From Bacteroidia bacterium (lineage in GTDB: Bacteria; Bacteroidota; Bacteroidia; Flavobacteriales; Flavobacteriaceae), in the NCBI GenBank assembly GCA_030431695.1, contig JAUIIU010000006.1, forward strand, positions 1-64,000: a stretch of DNA of 64,000 bases, read 5' to 3'. This document shows positions 8,924 through 17,415 of the stretch, piece by piece. The stretch's first letter is position 1. Each line of letters opens with the position of its first letter. The translations under genes were made by a program, and so were the position numbers. The notes beneath the pieces are model-generated. The model was not told the origin of the DNA. It saw only the letters and a list, made by a program, of their open reading frames with translations, and searched no databases.

Positions 8924-10543
8924 ATGTGTGATCATCATAAATTTCAGAAGAAAAATTCGCCCAAAAAAGATAAGAACGTGCACGACCAGGAGCACGTGGA
9001 ATGGAGCCGAAGATCGTTCATCCAGGCGCTCGGACTTGCAGGTGGCGGGAGCATCATGCTGGGGAATGCAGCAGTAACAGCTGCCAAACCCTCACCTTTA
9101 TCAATAGCGCTTGCCGAAAGCGAGACAGACCGGGTGATGGTGATCATCAGGCTGAAAGGAGGAAATGACGGCCTGAATACCATAGTGCCCGTATACGATT
9201 ACGCCACCTATGCAAATCTAAGGCCTACAATTCGTCATCAACAAAGTGAACTCATCAACCTGGATGCCGATTTCGCAATTCCGAACTATATGAGTGAACT
9301 CGAAGCCATGTGGGGTAACGGACAGATGAAAGTGGTACATGGTGTGGGTTACCCCGAACAGAACCTGTCTCATTTCAGGTCGTCCGACATCTGGGCCTCG
9401 GCCGCCGATACGATCTTTGAACCCACAGGCTGGTGGGGGCGATATTACGAATACCTCTACCCGGATTACCTGATCAATCCGCCCGAAATGCCCCCGGCAA
9501 TACAGATCGGCAGTATTGGTAACCTGGTGTTCGAAGGCGAAGAAACAAACTACGCATTCTCTGTGGCAAACCCGCAACAACTGGAGAATGTAGCGCAGAA
9601 CGGCCAGATCCACGACCTGCTTGACCTGCCGGATTGCGTATACGGGGACAAGCTGTTCTTTATGCGTTCCACCACGAATACGACCTTCACCTATGCGGGG
9701 GTGATCCATGATGCGTATATCAACTCCTCAAACCAGGCCTCCTACAGTGACGAAGACCTGGCAAGCCAGATGGCCATCGTTGCCAGGATGATCAAAGGCG
9801 GACTTGGAACCAAGGTATATATGGTAACACTTGACGGTTTCGACACCCACGCGAATCAACCCGACGAACACCGCGCCTTGCTCGAGGATCTCTCCGCCAC
9901 TTTAGAGGATTTCTACACCGATCTTGGGGCCGCAGGAATGGAAAATGATGTGCTGTGTATGACGATTTCGGAATTTGGTAGAAGGCCCTACGAGAACGGA
10001 TCCACAGGTACGGACCACGGAGCGGCCTCACCGGTAATGCTATTCGGTCCGGCGCTCAACGGAAACGGGTTCGTGGGAGATCACCCGGATCTTCTCACCT
10101 GGGACAATAATGACAACCTGATCCCGTCCACGGATTTCAGGCAGGTGTATTCCAGTGTGCTCACGAACTGGTTCTGCCTCGACCCATCGGTGATCGATCT
10201 CATCTTGCTGAACGAGAATTACGACAACCTGGACCTCGGATTGGAGTGCGATATATTATCAAACACGGATTTCCGAGATGTCTCGGCCTTTGTTCATGCT
10301 CCTGTTTACCGGAACAATTCTGTGTATATCGAAATGCGCCTGAAACATACGAGCCATGTGGATCTCAAACTATACGACATCATGGGCAAGGAGATTGCCA
10401 CGCTCAAAAACGAAATGCTATTTCCGGGAGTTCACACCGTGGACGTACGAACTGCGGTAGGATCGAGACTAAGTTTCGGACAGTATATCTACCGGATCGC
10501 TATGGGCGGACAATTCTACAGTAAATCGCTGATGATATCCTGA
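8924..10543 (+). CDS. DUF1501 family protein with Tat signal and T9SS sorting domain
   Basis: An RRSFIQALGLAGGG twin-arginine signal sits after about 30 polar residues. The DUF1501 hallmark IIRLKGGNDGLNTIVPVYDY and the metal-site-like blocks TLDGFDTHANQ and SEFGRRPYENGSTGTDHG follow; the domain is related to sulfatase and alkaline-phosphatase folds. The last 80 residues resemble a type A T9SS sorting domain (VDLKLYDIMGKEIATL, GQYIYRIAMGGQFYSKSLMIS). A Tat substrate that also carries a T9SS signal is unusual. It forms an operon with the DUF1800 gene and a strong terminator follows. Confidence 0.88.
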   Translation: MCDHHKFQKKNSPKKDKNVHDQEHVEWSRRSFIQALGLAGGGSIMLGNAAVTAAKPSPLSIALAESETDRVMVIIRLKGGNDGLNTIVPVYDYATYANLRPTIRHQQSELINLDADFAIPNYMSELEAMWGNGQMKVVHGVGYPEQNLSHFRSSDIWASAADTIFEPTGWWGRYYEYLYPDYLINPPEMPPAIQIGSIGNLVFEGEETNYAFSVANPQQLENVAQNGQIHDLLDLPDCVYGDKLFFMRSTTNTTFTYAGVIHDAYINSSNQASYSDEDLASQMAIVARMIKGGLGTKVYMVTLDGFDTHANQPDEHRALLEDLSATLEDFYTDLGAAGMENDVLCMTISEFGRRPYENGSTGTDHGAASPVMLFGPALNGNGFVGDHPDLLTWDNNDNLIPSTDFRQVYSSVLTNWFCLDPSVIDLILLNENYDNLDLGLECDILSNTDFRDVSAFVHAPVYRNNSVYIEMRLKHTSHVDLKLYDIMGKEIATLKNEMLFPGVHTVDVRTAVGSRLSFGQYIYRIAMGGQFYSKSLMIS

Positions 10544-10564
10544 CGCGAGACATAATTTATACTG

Positions 10565-10600
10565 AAAAGTCTTCCCATTACGGAAGACTTTTCTTTTTTG
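10565..10600 (+). terminator. Strong intrinsic terminator after the DUF1800/DUF1501 operon
   Basis: AAAAGTCTTCC (10565-10575) and GGAAGACTTTT (10582-10592) form a perfect 11-bp stem with a six-base loop. The stem is followed by TTCTTTTTT. Confidence 0.9.
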
Positions 10601-10628
10601 CATATCCCCTTTCCGAAGATAAAATCGC

Positions 10629-10636
10629 TATTTTTG
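10629..10636 (+). promoter_or_regulatory. -7 element of metG
   Basis: TATTTTTG matches TAnnTTTG and lies 32 bases before the metG ATG. No good TTG is found at the expected -33 distance. Confidence 0.4.
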
Positions 10637-10668
10637 TGCCTGTTTACGCGTTATAGTTCGAAATTCCT

Positions 10669-12756
10669 ATGAGTAGCCAAAACCCGAAACGATATACTAT
10701 CACGGCGGCTTTGCCGTATACCAACGGACCTGTTCATATTGGCCACCTGGCGGGGGTGTATGTCCCAGCCGATATCTACGCCCGGTACCAAAGGATAAAA
10801 GGAAAAGACGTACTATTTGTTTGCGGAAGTGATGAGCACGGGGTTCCTATCACGTTAAAGGCCAAAAAGGAAAGGATCACTCCCCAGCAGGTGGTGGACA
10901 AATACCACGAGATCATTAAGCGATCCTTCTCGGATTTTGGGATCTCCTTCGACAATTACTCACGTACTTCGGCAAAGATCCATCATGAGACTGCTTCGGA
11001 ATTCTTCAGAAAACTTTATGACGAAGGGAAATTCGTCGAGGAGGTTACCGAACAACTGTACGACGAGGAGGCCGGCCAATTCCTTGCCGATCGATTTGTA
11101 GTGGGAACCTGCCCGAAATGCGGATATGACGAGAGTTACGGCGATCAATGTGAGAACTGCGGAACTTCACATAACGCAACGGACCTGATCAACCCGCGGA
11201 GTGCCATTTCAGGAAGTAAGCCGGTCACCAAAGAGACCAGGCACTGGTTTCTGCCTCTTGACCAATACGAAGGCTGGCTTAAGGAATGGATACTCGAAGA
11301 ACATAAAAAGGACTGGAAGACCAATGTTTACGGTCAGTGTAAGTCCTGGATAGACGACGGGTTACGTCCCAGGGCCGTTACTCGCGACCTGGATTGGGGG
11401 ATCCCCGTTCCGGTTGAAGGTGCTGAAGGAAAAGTCCTTTATGTCTGGTTCGATGCCCCAATTGGATATATTTCTTCCACACGGGAGTGGGCAGAACGGG
11501 AAGGAAAGGACTGGGAGCCTTACTGGAAAGACGAGGAGAGTAAACTGCTCCATTTCATTGGAAAGGACAATATCGTTTTTCACTGTATCATTTTCCCTTC
11601 CATGCTAAAGGCCGAGGGAAGTTATATCTTACCAGATAATGTGCCTGCCAATGAATTTCTCAACCTGGAAGGCAACAAAATATCAACGAGTAAGAACTGG
11701 GCGGTTTGGCTTCACGAATACCTTGAGGAATTCCCTGGTCAGCAGGACGTGCTGAGATATGTTCTAACCGCCAATGCCCCGGAGACCAAGGACAACGACT
11801 TTACCTGGGCCGATTTCCAGGCACGGAATAACAACGAATTGGTTGCTATTTTCGGGAATTTCATTAACCGTGTGGTTGTCCTTACGAACAAATATTACGA
11901 AGGGCAGGTGCCAAAGCCCGGAGCGTTTTCAGAAGAGGATCAAAACACCTTACAAGAACTTCAGGCGGCCCCCGAGGTGATCGAGAGTTCCATCGAGCGC
12001 TATCGCTTCAGGGAAGCACAGACGAAATTGATGGATGTAGCACGCCTGGGGAACAAATACCTGGCCGACGAAGAACCCTGGAAGACGATCAAGACCGACG
12101 AGGAACGTACAAGGACCATTATGTACACGGCACTTCAGATAGCAGCCGCACTTTCTGTCCTGTGTGAGCCTTTCCTACCACACACGGCAACCAAACTTAG
12201 AGGGATTCTAAATGTGAGTTCGAGTGATTCGCAGCAAGCGAATCGTATCGAGAACTCATGGAAGGACATTTCAGAAAAAGAGGAGCTTATCCCTGCAGGG
12301 CATCGGATCGGTACCTCCGAATTACTTTTCAGTAAAATAGAAGACGGCCAGATACAACACCAACTTGATAAACTTGAGGCCAGTAAAAAAGCAAATGAAA
12401 CTATGAACGCAGCCGTTGAACCTCAGAAAGACACTATATCCTTTGAAGATTTCACGAAACTCGATATGCGGGTGGGAACGATCATTTCTGCGGAAAAAAT
12501 GCCGAAAACTAAGAAATTGCTTGTGTTGAAGGTAGACACCGGTATCGACACCCGAACCATTGTTTCAGGGATCGCTGAAAGCTTTTCTGCTGAAGAAGTG
12601 GTTGGAAAACGAGTGACTGTTTTAGTGAACCTCGCTCCAAGGCCGCTACGAGGGGTGGAGAGCGAAGGGATGATCCTTATGACTGAAACCCCGGATGGAA
12701 AACTGGTCTTTGTGAATCCGGACGATGATGTACCCAACGGGGCGAGCATAAGTTAA
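10669..12756 (+). CDS. metG: Methionyl-tRNA synthetase
   Basis: This enzyme charges initiator and elongator tRNA-Met. The class I signature is HIGH within [11 protein letters not shown], and the KMSKS loop reads KISTS. A zinc knuckle is visible as [18 protein letters not shown]. The C-terminal 110 residues are an EMAPII/Trbp111-like tRNA-binding domain ([21 protein letters not shown]) that also mediates dimerisation. The 695 residues is the usual length for Bacteroidota. The stop codon is directly followed by the ATG of the histone deacetylase gene. Confidence 0.97.
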   Translation: MSSQNPKRYTITAALPYTNGPVHIGHLAGVYVPADIYARYQRIKGKDVLFVCGSDEHGVPITLKAKKERITPQQVVDKYHEIIKRSFSDFGISFDNYSRTSAKIHHETASEFFRKLYDEGKFVEEVTEQLYDEEAGQFLADRFVVGTCPKCGYDESYGDQCENCGTSHNATDLINPRSAISGSKPVTKETRHWFLPLDQYEGWLKEWILEEHKKDWKTNVYGQCKSWIDDGLRPRAVTRDLDWGIPVPVEGAEGKVLYVWFDAPIGYISSTREWAEREGKDWEPYWKDEESKLLHFIGKDNIVFHCIIFPSMLKAEGSYILPDNVPANEFLNLEGNKISTSKNWAVWLHEYLEEFPGQQDVLRYVLTANAPETKDNDFTWADFQARNNNELVAIFGNFINRVVVLTNKYYEGQVPKPGAFSEEDQNTLQELQAAPEVIESSIERYRFREAQTKLMDVARLGNKYLADEEPWKTIKTDEERTRTIMYTALQIAAALSVLCEPFLPHTATKLRGILNVSSSDSQQANRIENSWKDISEKEELIPAGHRIGTSELLFSKIEDGQIQHQLDKLEASKKANETMNAAVEPQKDTISFEDFTKLDMRVGTIISAEKMPKTKKLLVLKVDTGIDTRTIVSGIAESFSAEEVVGKRVTVLVNLAPRPLRGVESEGMILMTETPDGKLVFVNPDDDVPNGASIS

Positions 12757-13659
12757 ATGCTCAAAATCGCCTGGCACCCTATCTATAAACATCCCTTGCC
12801 CGAAGGGCATCGATTCCCAATGGAAAAATACGACCTACTGCCCAGGCAATTGCTGCATGAAGGAACCAGCACCCCAGATAATTTCTTCGAACCCGATGTA
12901 GCCCCGAATGCATTTGTGTCGCTGGCACACACCGAACAATACATTTCAGACCTCAACAATCTTGCACTGGACAGGGCAGCTATTCGCAAGCTCGGTTTCC
13001 CTTTGTCGGCCGAACTCGTCGAACGCGAGTACCGCATCACCAAGGGTACCATGGACGGTTGTGAATACGCTCTCAAATATGGCATCGCCATGAATATCGC
13101 AGGCGGGACTCACCACGCCTACACCGATCACGGGGAAGCATTTTGTCTCTTCAATGACCAGGCGGTTGCCGCGCGATACCTTCAGCAGAAAAAACTGGCA
13201 AAGAAAATATTGATCGTGGACCTCGACGTCCACCAGGGGAACGGGACAGCCGAGATCTTCGCGGGAGACGATTCGGTGTTCACATTTTCCATGCACGGAG
13301 CCAAGAATTATCCCTTCAGAAAGGAAAGCAGTGACCTGGACATTGCCCTGCCCGATGGAACCGGTGATGAAATCTACCTCAAGACACTGAAGGAAACCCT
13401 GCCCGGACTTATTGATGACGTTTCCCCGGATTTCATATTCTACCTAAGTGGGGTGGATATATTGGCCACCGACAAATTAGGCCGGCTCGGATGTACCATT
13501 GAAGGTTGTAAGGAGCGGGATCGATTTGTACTGCAAAGCTGCAAAGATCTTGGGCTTCCAGTTCAGGTTAGCATGGGTGGAGGGTATTCGGAGGATATAA
13601 GGATCATCGTGGATGCCCATTCCAACACCTACAGGTTAGCCACGGAGATCTATTTCTAA
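12757..13659 (+). CDS. Histone deacetylase family protein (class IV-like)
   Basis: An arginase/deacetylase-fold zinc hydrolase removing acetyl groups from lysine or small amines. The active-site GGTHHAYTDHGEAFCLFND and zinc ligands DLDVHQGNGTAEIF and SGVD are intact, so it should be catalytically active. The short N-terminus and the motif spelling fit HDAC11-like class IV enzymes common in bacteria. Its substrate is not known; acetyl-lysine proteins or acetylpolyamines are possible. The ATG abuts the metG stop, so it is probably translated from the same mRNA. It ends tail to tail with a small membrane-protein gene. Confidence 0.88.
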   Translation: MLKIAWHPIYKHPLPEGHRFPMEKYDLLPRQLLHEGTSTPDNFFEPDVAPNAFVSLAHTEQYISDLNNLALDRAAIRKLGFPLSAELVEREYRITKGTMDGCEYALKYGIAMNIAGGTHHAYTDHGEAFCLFNDQAVAARYLQQKKLAKKILIVDLDVHQGNGTAEIFAGDDSVFTFSMHGAKNYPFRKESSDLDIALPDGTGDEIYLKTLKETLPGLIDDVSPDFIFYLSGVDILATDKLGRLGCTIEGCKERDRFVLQSCKDLGLPVQVSMGGGYSEDIRIIVDAHSNTYRLATEIYF

Positions 13660-13797
13660 CTAACCTCGCTCTTGATCGTCTTTGTTCTTATCCTCCTTTC
13701 GAGGTTGCATCTTCCGTATGAGGTAGATGAACCCAAAAATAAAATGAAGGAGGACGATCCCTCCGATCACATACATCCATGTATTGGAATCTCTCAT
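13660..13797 (-). CDS. Small single-span membrane protein (45 residues), not in the ORF track
   Basis: A 45-codon frame begins MRDSNTWMYVIGGIVLLHFI. One transmembrane helix spans about residues 8-29, and a highly charged tail follows (KMQPRKEDKNKDDQERG). Its stop codon is immediately next to the histone deacetylase stop, so the two genes are convergent with no spacer. The clean helix-plus-charged-tail layout argues for a real protein. The function is unknown. Confidence 0.7.
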   Translation of the reverse strand: MRDSNTWMYVIGGIVLLHFIFGFIYLIRKMQPRKEDKNKDDQERG

Positions 13798-13913
13798 ACG
13801 TTGTGTATTTCAGAATAACAAAAATATAACCTCGATTTAATCATAAAATTGACAATGGTCATTCCCCCTGTTCAATAATAAACGGTAATTTGCATTCTCT
13901 TAAAACAATACCC

Positions 13914-15182
13914 ATGAGAATAGTAACTGCCGAGGAGGCCGTATCCATAGTGAAGAGTAATGACAGAGTCTTCTTCCAGGGAGCGGCAATGACCCCTAAC
14001 CTACTGATCGACAAACTTTGTGAACGACACGAAGAACTTGAAAATGTCGAGATCATACAGATCCACACCGAAGGTGAGGCCAAATATATGCATGAGCCCT
14101 ATGACAAAGCCTTTAATGTTTTCAGCTTTTTTGTAGGATCGAACGTACGTAAAGGTGTAAATACGAATAAGGGCGATTATATCCCGATCTTCCTTTCCGA
14201 GATACATTTACTTTTCAAACGAAATATCATCCCACTTGATGTGGCCTTCATCCAGGTTTCGCCTCCTGATATTCACGGGTTCTGCTCCCTGGGAGTATCG
14301 GTAGACATTTCACTTCCCGCCCTGGACCAGGCCAAAAAGGTGGTCGCACTCGTGAATCCGCAGGTACCAAGGACCCACGGTGACGGGATCATTCACATCA
14401 ATAGGATAGATTATGGAGTACATATCGACAAACCCATACACTATGCGCCTTACGGGGAGCCTTCTGAGGTTGAGATGCAGATCGGTCGCCACGTCGCTGA
14501 ACTTGTAGAAGATGGTGCCACCCTGCAAATGGGAATCGGTAATATCCCCAACGCGGTTTTGAGCAACCTTACCAATCACAAGCGCCTGGGAATTGACACC
14601 GAGATGTTCAGTGACGGTATACTACCGTTGATCGAACTGGGTGTGATCACCGGGGAAGAAAAGAGAATCAAGCAGGGCAAGATCGTTACCTGCTTCTCTA
14701 TGGGCTCACAGCGGTTGTACGACTTTGTGGACGACAATCCATCGGTTCACTTCAAGGCTGCATCCTACACCAACGATACTCACAGGATCCGCCTCCAACC
14801 CAAAGTGACGGCCATCAACAGTGCAATTGAGATCGACTTCACAGGCCAGATCTGTGCCGATACAATTGGTCCTTACCAGTATTCAGGGGTGGGAGGACAA
14901 ATGGACTTTATCCGCGGTGCTTCCCTTTCCGAAGGAGGTAAACCCATCATCGCCATGCCATCGTCCACCAAGAAAGGTGTGTCCAAGATCGTTCCTTATT
15001 TGAAAGAAGGTGCCGGGGTTACTACAACCCGGGCCCACGTACACTACGTGGCTACGGAGTACGGAGTCGTGAACCTATTCGGGAAGAGCCTGAAGCAGCG
15101 GGCCAAAGCCCTGATCTCCATTGCTCACCCTGATCACAGGGAACATTTGGACAGGGAGATGTTCGAACGTTTCAAACTATAA
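13914..15182 (+). CDS. Acetyl-CoA hydrolase/transferase family (4-hydroxybutyrate CoA-transferase-like)
   Basis: A cytoplasmic family I CoA-transferase of the Cat1/AbfT kind, moving CoA between acetyl-CoA and another short acid. The catalytic glutamate lies in GIDTEMFSDGILPLIE, after LQMGIGNIPNAVLSNL. The C-terminal GGQMDFIRGASLSEGGKPI and ATEYGVVNLFGKSLKQRAKALISIAHPDHR are diagnostic. The natural acid substrate cannot be read from sequence. The ATG at 13914 replaces the TTG at 13890. Length is normal at 423 residues. Confidence 0.9.
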   Translation: MRIVTAEEAVSIVKSNDRVFFQGAAMTPNLLIDKLCERHEELENVEIIQIHTEGEAKYMHEPYDKAFNVFSFFVGSNVRKGVNTNKGDYIPIFLSEIHLLFKRNIIPLDVAFIQVSPPDIHGFCSLGVSVDISLPALDQAKKVVALVNPQVPRTHGDGIIHINRIDYGVHIDKPIHYAPYGEPSEVEMQIGRHVAELVEDGATLQMGIGNIPNAVLSNLTNHKRLGIDTEMFSDGILPLIELGVITGEEKRIKQGKIVTCFSMGSQRLYDFVDDNPSVHFKAASYTNDTHRIRLQPKVTAINSAIEIDFTGQICADTIGPYQYSGVGGQMDFIRGASLSEGGKPIIAMPSSTKKGVSKIVPYLKEGAGVTTTRAHVHYVATEYGVVNLFGKSLKQRAKALISIAHPDHREHLDREMFERFKL

Positions 15183-15207
15183 AAAGCGCCGGGAAATTCC
15201 CGGCGCT
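15178..15207 (-). terminator. Hairpin terminator between the CoA-transferase and TPR genes
   Basis: AGCGCCGGG (15185-15193) and CCCGGCGCT (15199-15207) form a 9-bp GC stem. The T run (TTTTT) is on the minus strand, so it terminates the TPR gene. The stem begins 3 bases past the CoA-transferase stop and may serve both directions. Confidence 0.8.
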
Positions 15208-15234
15208 CCTCAGACATTACCTAAAGGGTATTGA

Positions 15235-15822
15235 TCATAAAAGGTTATTTAGTCGGTCCCTCAACCAGTTATTGTTTTTTGCTACTGGTTTGGGGGTTTC
15301 CTTTGTTTTAGATTCCTCCTTTCGTTTTTTGTTATTCACATATTCACGTTTTTTGGAAACCCTGCTAATAACCTCATCTACATAGTAGATAAATTCACTA
15401 TTCATCGCGAATTGTTTTGCTTCCTTCAAAGTATCTTCAGCTTCAGAGAATCGCCCGGTAGCTTCGTAAAGCATCCCCTGGGCCAATTCCATTCCCGCCA
15501 TATCGATACCTTTTACGGTCTTTGCAAAGTCGATCAATTTTTGCGCTTCATCGAAATCCTCGTAGTTTACGAGCAAGCGGATGAAGTCTGGGTAGATCTC
15601 TGGTGCATCCGGCCTGCTAGCCACGGCACGTTCGAAGTAGTCTTTGGCCACTTCATAATCTCCTAATTGTTCAACCTGAATCTTCGCCATCAGACACAAA
15701 GCCTTTGGGTTGTCCGGCTCAAAGGACAATGCATATTGCAAAGATTCCATTGCCTGAGCAAGTTCGTAAGGATAGGCATCCAATGCTCTCAATAAATAGA
15801 TGTTTTGTGTGTAAGTTTCCAT
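15235..15822 (-). CDS. Tetratricopeptide-repeat protein
   Basis: About three to four TPR units cover residues 15-150 (AMESLQYALSFEPDNPKALCLMAKI, VAKDYFERAVASRPDAPEIYPDFIRLL, LAQGMLYEATGRFSEAEDTLKEAKQF). A lysine-rich linker follows (KKREYVNNKKRKEESKTKETPK). A short WLRDRLNNLL ends the protein. No signal peptide is present, so it is probably a cytoplasmic scaffold. The partner is unknown. Two very short transcription units lie directly upstream on the same strand. Confidence 0.8.
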   Translation of the reverse strand: METYTQNIYLLRALDAYPYELAQAMESLQYALSFEPDNPKALCLMAKIQVEQLGDYEVAKDYFERAVASRPDAPEIYPDFIRLLVNYEDFDEAQKLIDFAKTVKGIDMAGMELAQGMLYEATGRFSEAEDTLKEAKQFAMNSEFIYYVDEVISRVSKKREYVNNKKRKEESKTKETPKPVAKNNNWLRDRLNNLL

Positions 15823-15888
15823 TACGGTTCAATTTATTAATTCGTGTTTTGTTCTATCGACCGTCCCGGAATCAATACCACGTAGGCA

Positions 15889-15923
15889 TAAAAAAATCCG
15901 AAACAGTCAGGTGTGCTTCGGAT
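15889..15923 (-). terminator. Terminator of a short minus-strand transcript
   Basis: ATCCGAA (15896-15902) and TTCGGAT (15917-15923) pair with a 14-base loop. On the minus strand the stem is followed by seven T residues. It closes a transcription unit of about 200 bases starting near 16085. Confidence 0.75.
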
Positions 15924-15949
15924 CTTTCATAGAAGTGTATTTTTAGATA

Positions 15950-16030
15950 CTATTCAGAATACCGAAGCCAGGTCATGGATAGTGTTTCATATCCTAAACT
16001 GTGTTTACTTGTTTGATCCATAAAACTCAT
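15950..16030 (-). CDS. Possible 26-residue peptide or small RNA
   Basis: The transcript predicted from the promoter at 16090-16119 to the terminator at 15889-15923 contains one small frame, MSFMDQTSKHSLGYETLSMTW and a few more residues, 26 codons in all. The ATG is preceded by an A/T-rich leader as is usual here. It has no recognisable homology. The unit could equally be a regulatory RNA. Promoter and terminator are the main evidence that something is made. Confidence 0.4.
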   Translation of the reverse strand: MSFMDQTSKHSLGYETLSMTWLRYSE

Positions 16031-16089
16031 AGCTTCTAAAATTTAAATTTGTATTTATTCCTGCATTTCGCTTTGTTCGAATTGCGGTG

Positions 16090-16119
16090 CAAAGATGACA
16101 ACTTTTTTCTTTTTTCCAA
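16090..16119 (-). promoter_or_regulatory. Promoter of the short 15.9-16.1 kb transcript
   Basis: The minus strand reads TTG, 19 bases, CATCTTTG. This is one mismatch from the TTG-N19-TAnnTTTG consensus. Confidence 0.65.
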
Positions 16120-16301
16120 ACAAATATTAATAATTATTTTATTGATAATCAATGTGTTATGTTTAATTTAGGCAATAATCAGCTGCTCCGCTGATCGCGG
16201 AAATTTGGAATAATTTTCAAGGCATTCTGCCTTAGTAGTTTACCCTCCAAATGACCCTGCCTTTATATTTCGTTTACAATTTCATTCTGCATTAAAAAAA
16301 T
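16120..16301. other. AT-rich spacer between two short minus-strand units
   Basis: No coding frame is supported here. It contains a small hairpin (CAGCTGCTCCGCTG) and A-rich tracts, and nothing else was recognised. Confidence 0.4.
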
Positions 16302-16331
16302 TCAAAAAAAAACGCCCGAATAGTTCGGACG
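16302..16331 (-). terminator. Terminator of the transcript divergent from the sheath operon
   Basis: CGCCCGAA (16313-16320) pairs with TTCGGACG (16324-16331), 8 bp with one G-U pair and a three-base loop. On the minus strand a run of nine T residues follows. This is a very strong intrinsic terminator. Confidence 0.85.
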
Positions 16332-16349
16332 CTGTCAAAATATATGTTT

Positions 16350-16445
16350 TTAGAGTATATCTATCTCCTCAATTTTGTACATAACGTCCTGCATCGCCCC
16401 GATCCATCTTCGATCGCGCGATAGAATAACTGACTCATCAGCCAT
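16350..16445 (-). CDS. Possible 31-residue protein divergent from the sheath operon
   Basis: A 31-codon frame reads MADESVILSRDRRWIGAMQD and ends MYKIEEIDIL. It is rich in alternating charged and hydrophobic residues and looks helical. An alternative 37-codon frame (MNRIFVHKPTWLMSQLFYRA...) begins at the expected transcription start and overlaps it. I prefer the 31-residue frame for its composition, but the transcript might also be a small RNA. A consensus promoter lies upstream and a nine-T terminator downstream. No family is recognised. Confidence 0.45.
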   Translation of the reverse strand: MADESVILSRDRRWIGAMQDVMYKIEEIDIL

Positions 16446-16481
16446 GTCGGTTTATGTACAAATATTCTGTTCATAGTGCTG

Positions 16482-16511
16482 CAAAAATAAGTGAAATGTT
16501 GATTCTCACAA
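16482..16511 (-). promoter_or_regulatory. Consensus promoter of the short divergent transcript
   Basis: The minus strand reads TTG, exactly 19 bases, TATTTTTG. This is a perfect match to the flavobacterial -33/-7 consensus. Confidence 0.8.
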
Positions 16512-16533
16512 GTCATTTCAGAAAAAAGAAACG

Positions 16534-16553
16534 CTTACGTAAAAGTACGTAAG
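16534..16553. promoter_or_regulatory. Palindrome between the short unit and the sheath operon
   Basis: CTTACGTA AAAG TACGTAAG has perfect 8-bp arms and a 4-base centre. It lies about 23 bases upstream of the -33 element of the minus-strand unit and about 60 bases before the first ATG of the sheath operon. It is well placed to act as a shared operator. A weak -7 (TACCTTTA, 16575-16582) for the plus strand follows. Confidence 0.55.
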
Positions 16554-16611
16554 ATCATTCCACTATTTAATTGTTACCTTTAAAATCAACTAACCAAGCC
16601 GCATAGCGAAC

Positions 16612-17415
16612 ATGCACTTTCATAAACTTCTGACCATCCGGATTGATCATTCCTACTTTGAAGAGGGAATTTCTCCTGACTTCGAATTATTGCCATCCCA
16701 GGATACTTCAACCCTTCTGAGGAGCAACAAGATCTTGATGAGGAAGGACAGAAATCAATTCAACTTCTATGCCGAATCAAGTGAACAGGACAGTTTTGAT
16801 ATGGTTGTGGAACTGGCCGGTTTGGGATTATTGCAATTTCATTTAGTAAATAACGATCCCCTGTTCACAACTTATACATCCGAAATACCGATAAACAACC
16901 ATGGGATTTTTCACATAAGGAACAACTCGGATACTCATTTGCTCGACATGGAATTCGGGCCGGTGAACCGCGAAATCAGGGTAAATGAAGTTGGTGTGCT
17001 GATGCTGGACATGGATATCGTGATAGATCAAAACGAACCTGAACTGATACTTGTCCTTTCCTTCACCTCTCGGGAACCTTTGTGGGAATATCAATTCGTT
17101 ATTCCGGAATCGAGAAACATGGAAGTGAGTAGAATGCGAATTGAAGGTATAGGGAACGAAAATTACGTTGGCCCTGTTGAGGGCACACTCATGGAAACAC
17201 AGAAAACCCTGGTAATGACCACAGACAGGCCTGTGGCCCTCTCGCAAAACCTACACAAATACCCAATCCTGAAGTTGAACTATATCGATACTGTAACCAA
17301 TGTGTCCAAGGAATTGGAATTGAAGCTTCCAAACCCTTCGCCGGAATCCATTCGGACTGTATCAAGAGATGGCGTTTTAACCCCCTTTCTGGTAACATCC
17401 ATTATTTATGTCTGA
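16612..17415 (+). CDS. Unknown beta-rich protein, first gene of the sheath/tube operon
   Basis: A 267-residue protein beginning MHFHKLLTIRIDHSYFEEGI, with alternating hydrophobic strands throughout, no signal peptide and no transmembrane helix. I do not recognise a named domain. Its stop overlaps the sheath ATG by 8 bases, so translation is coupled to the sheath gene. By position it may be an assembly factor, cap, baseplate replacement or anchor for the tail-like structure. This is inference from context only; cap proteins of known systems (Afp16/Pvc16-like) look different at the N-terminus. Confidence 0.75.
   Translation: MHFHKLLTIRIDHSYFEEGISPDFELLPSQDTSTLLRSNKILMRKDRNQFNFYAESSEQDSFDMVVELAGLGLLQFHLVNNDPLFTTYTSEIPINNHGIFHIRNNSDTHLLDMEFGPVNREIRVNEVGVLMLDMDIVIDQNEPELILVLSFTSREPLWEYQFVIPESRNMEVSRMRIEGIGNENYVGPVEGTLMETQKTLVMTTDRPVALSQNLHKYPILKLNYIDTVTNVSKELELKLPNPSPESIRTVSRDGVLTPFLVTSIIYV

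Noticed and set aside
16843-17247. 134-codon minus-strand ORF within the first gene of the sheath operon
   Set aside because: Shadow of the coding strand; no promoter or recognisable domain.
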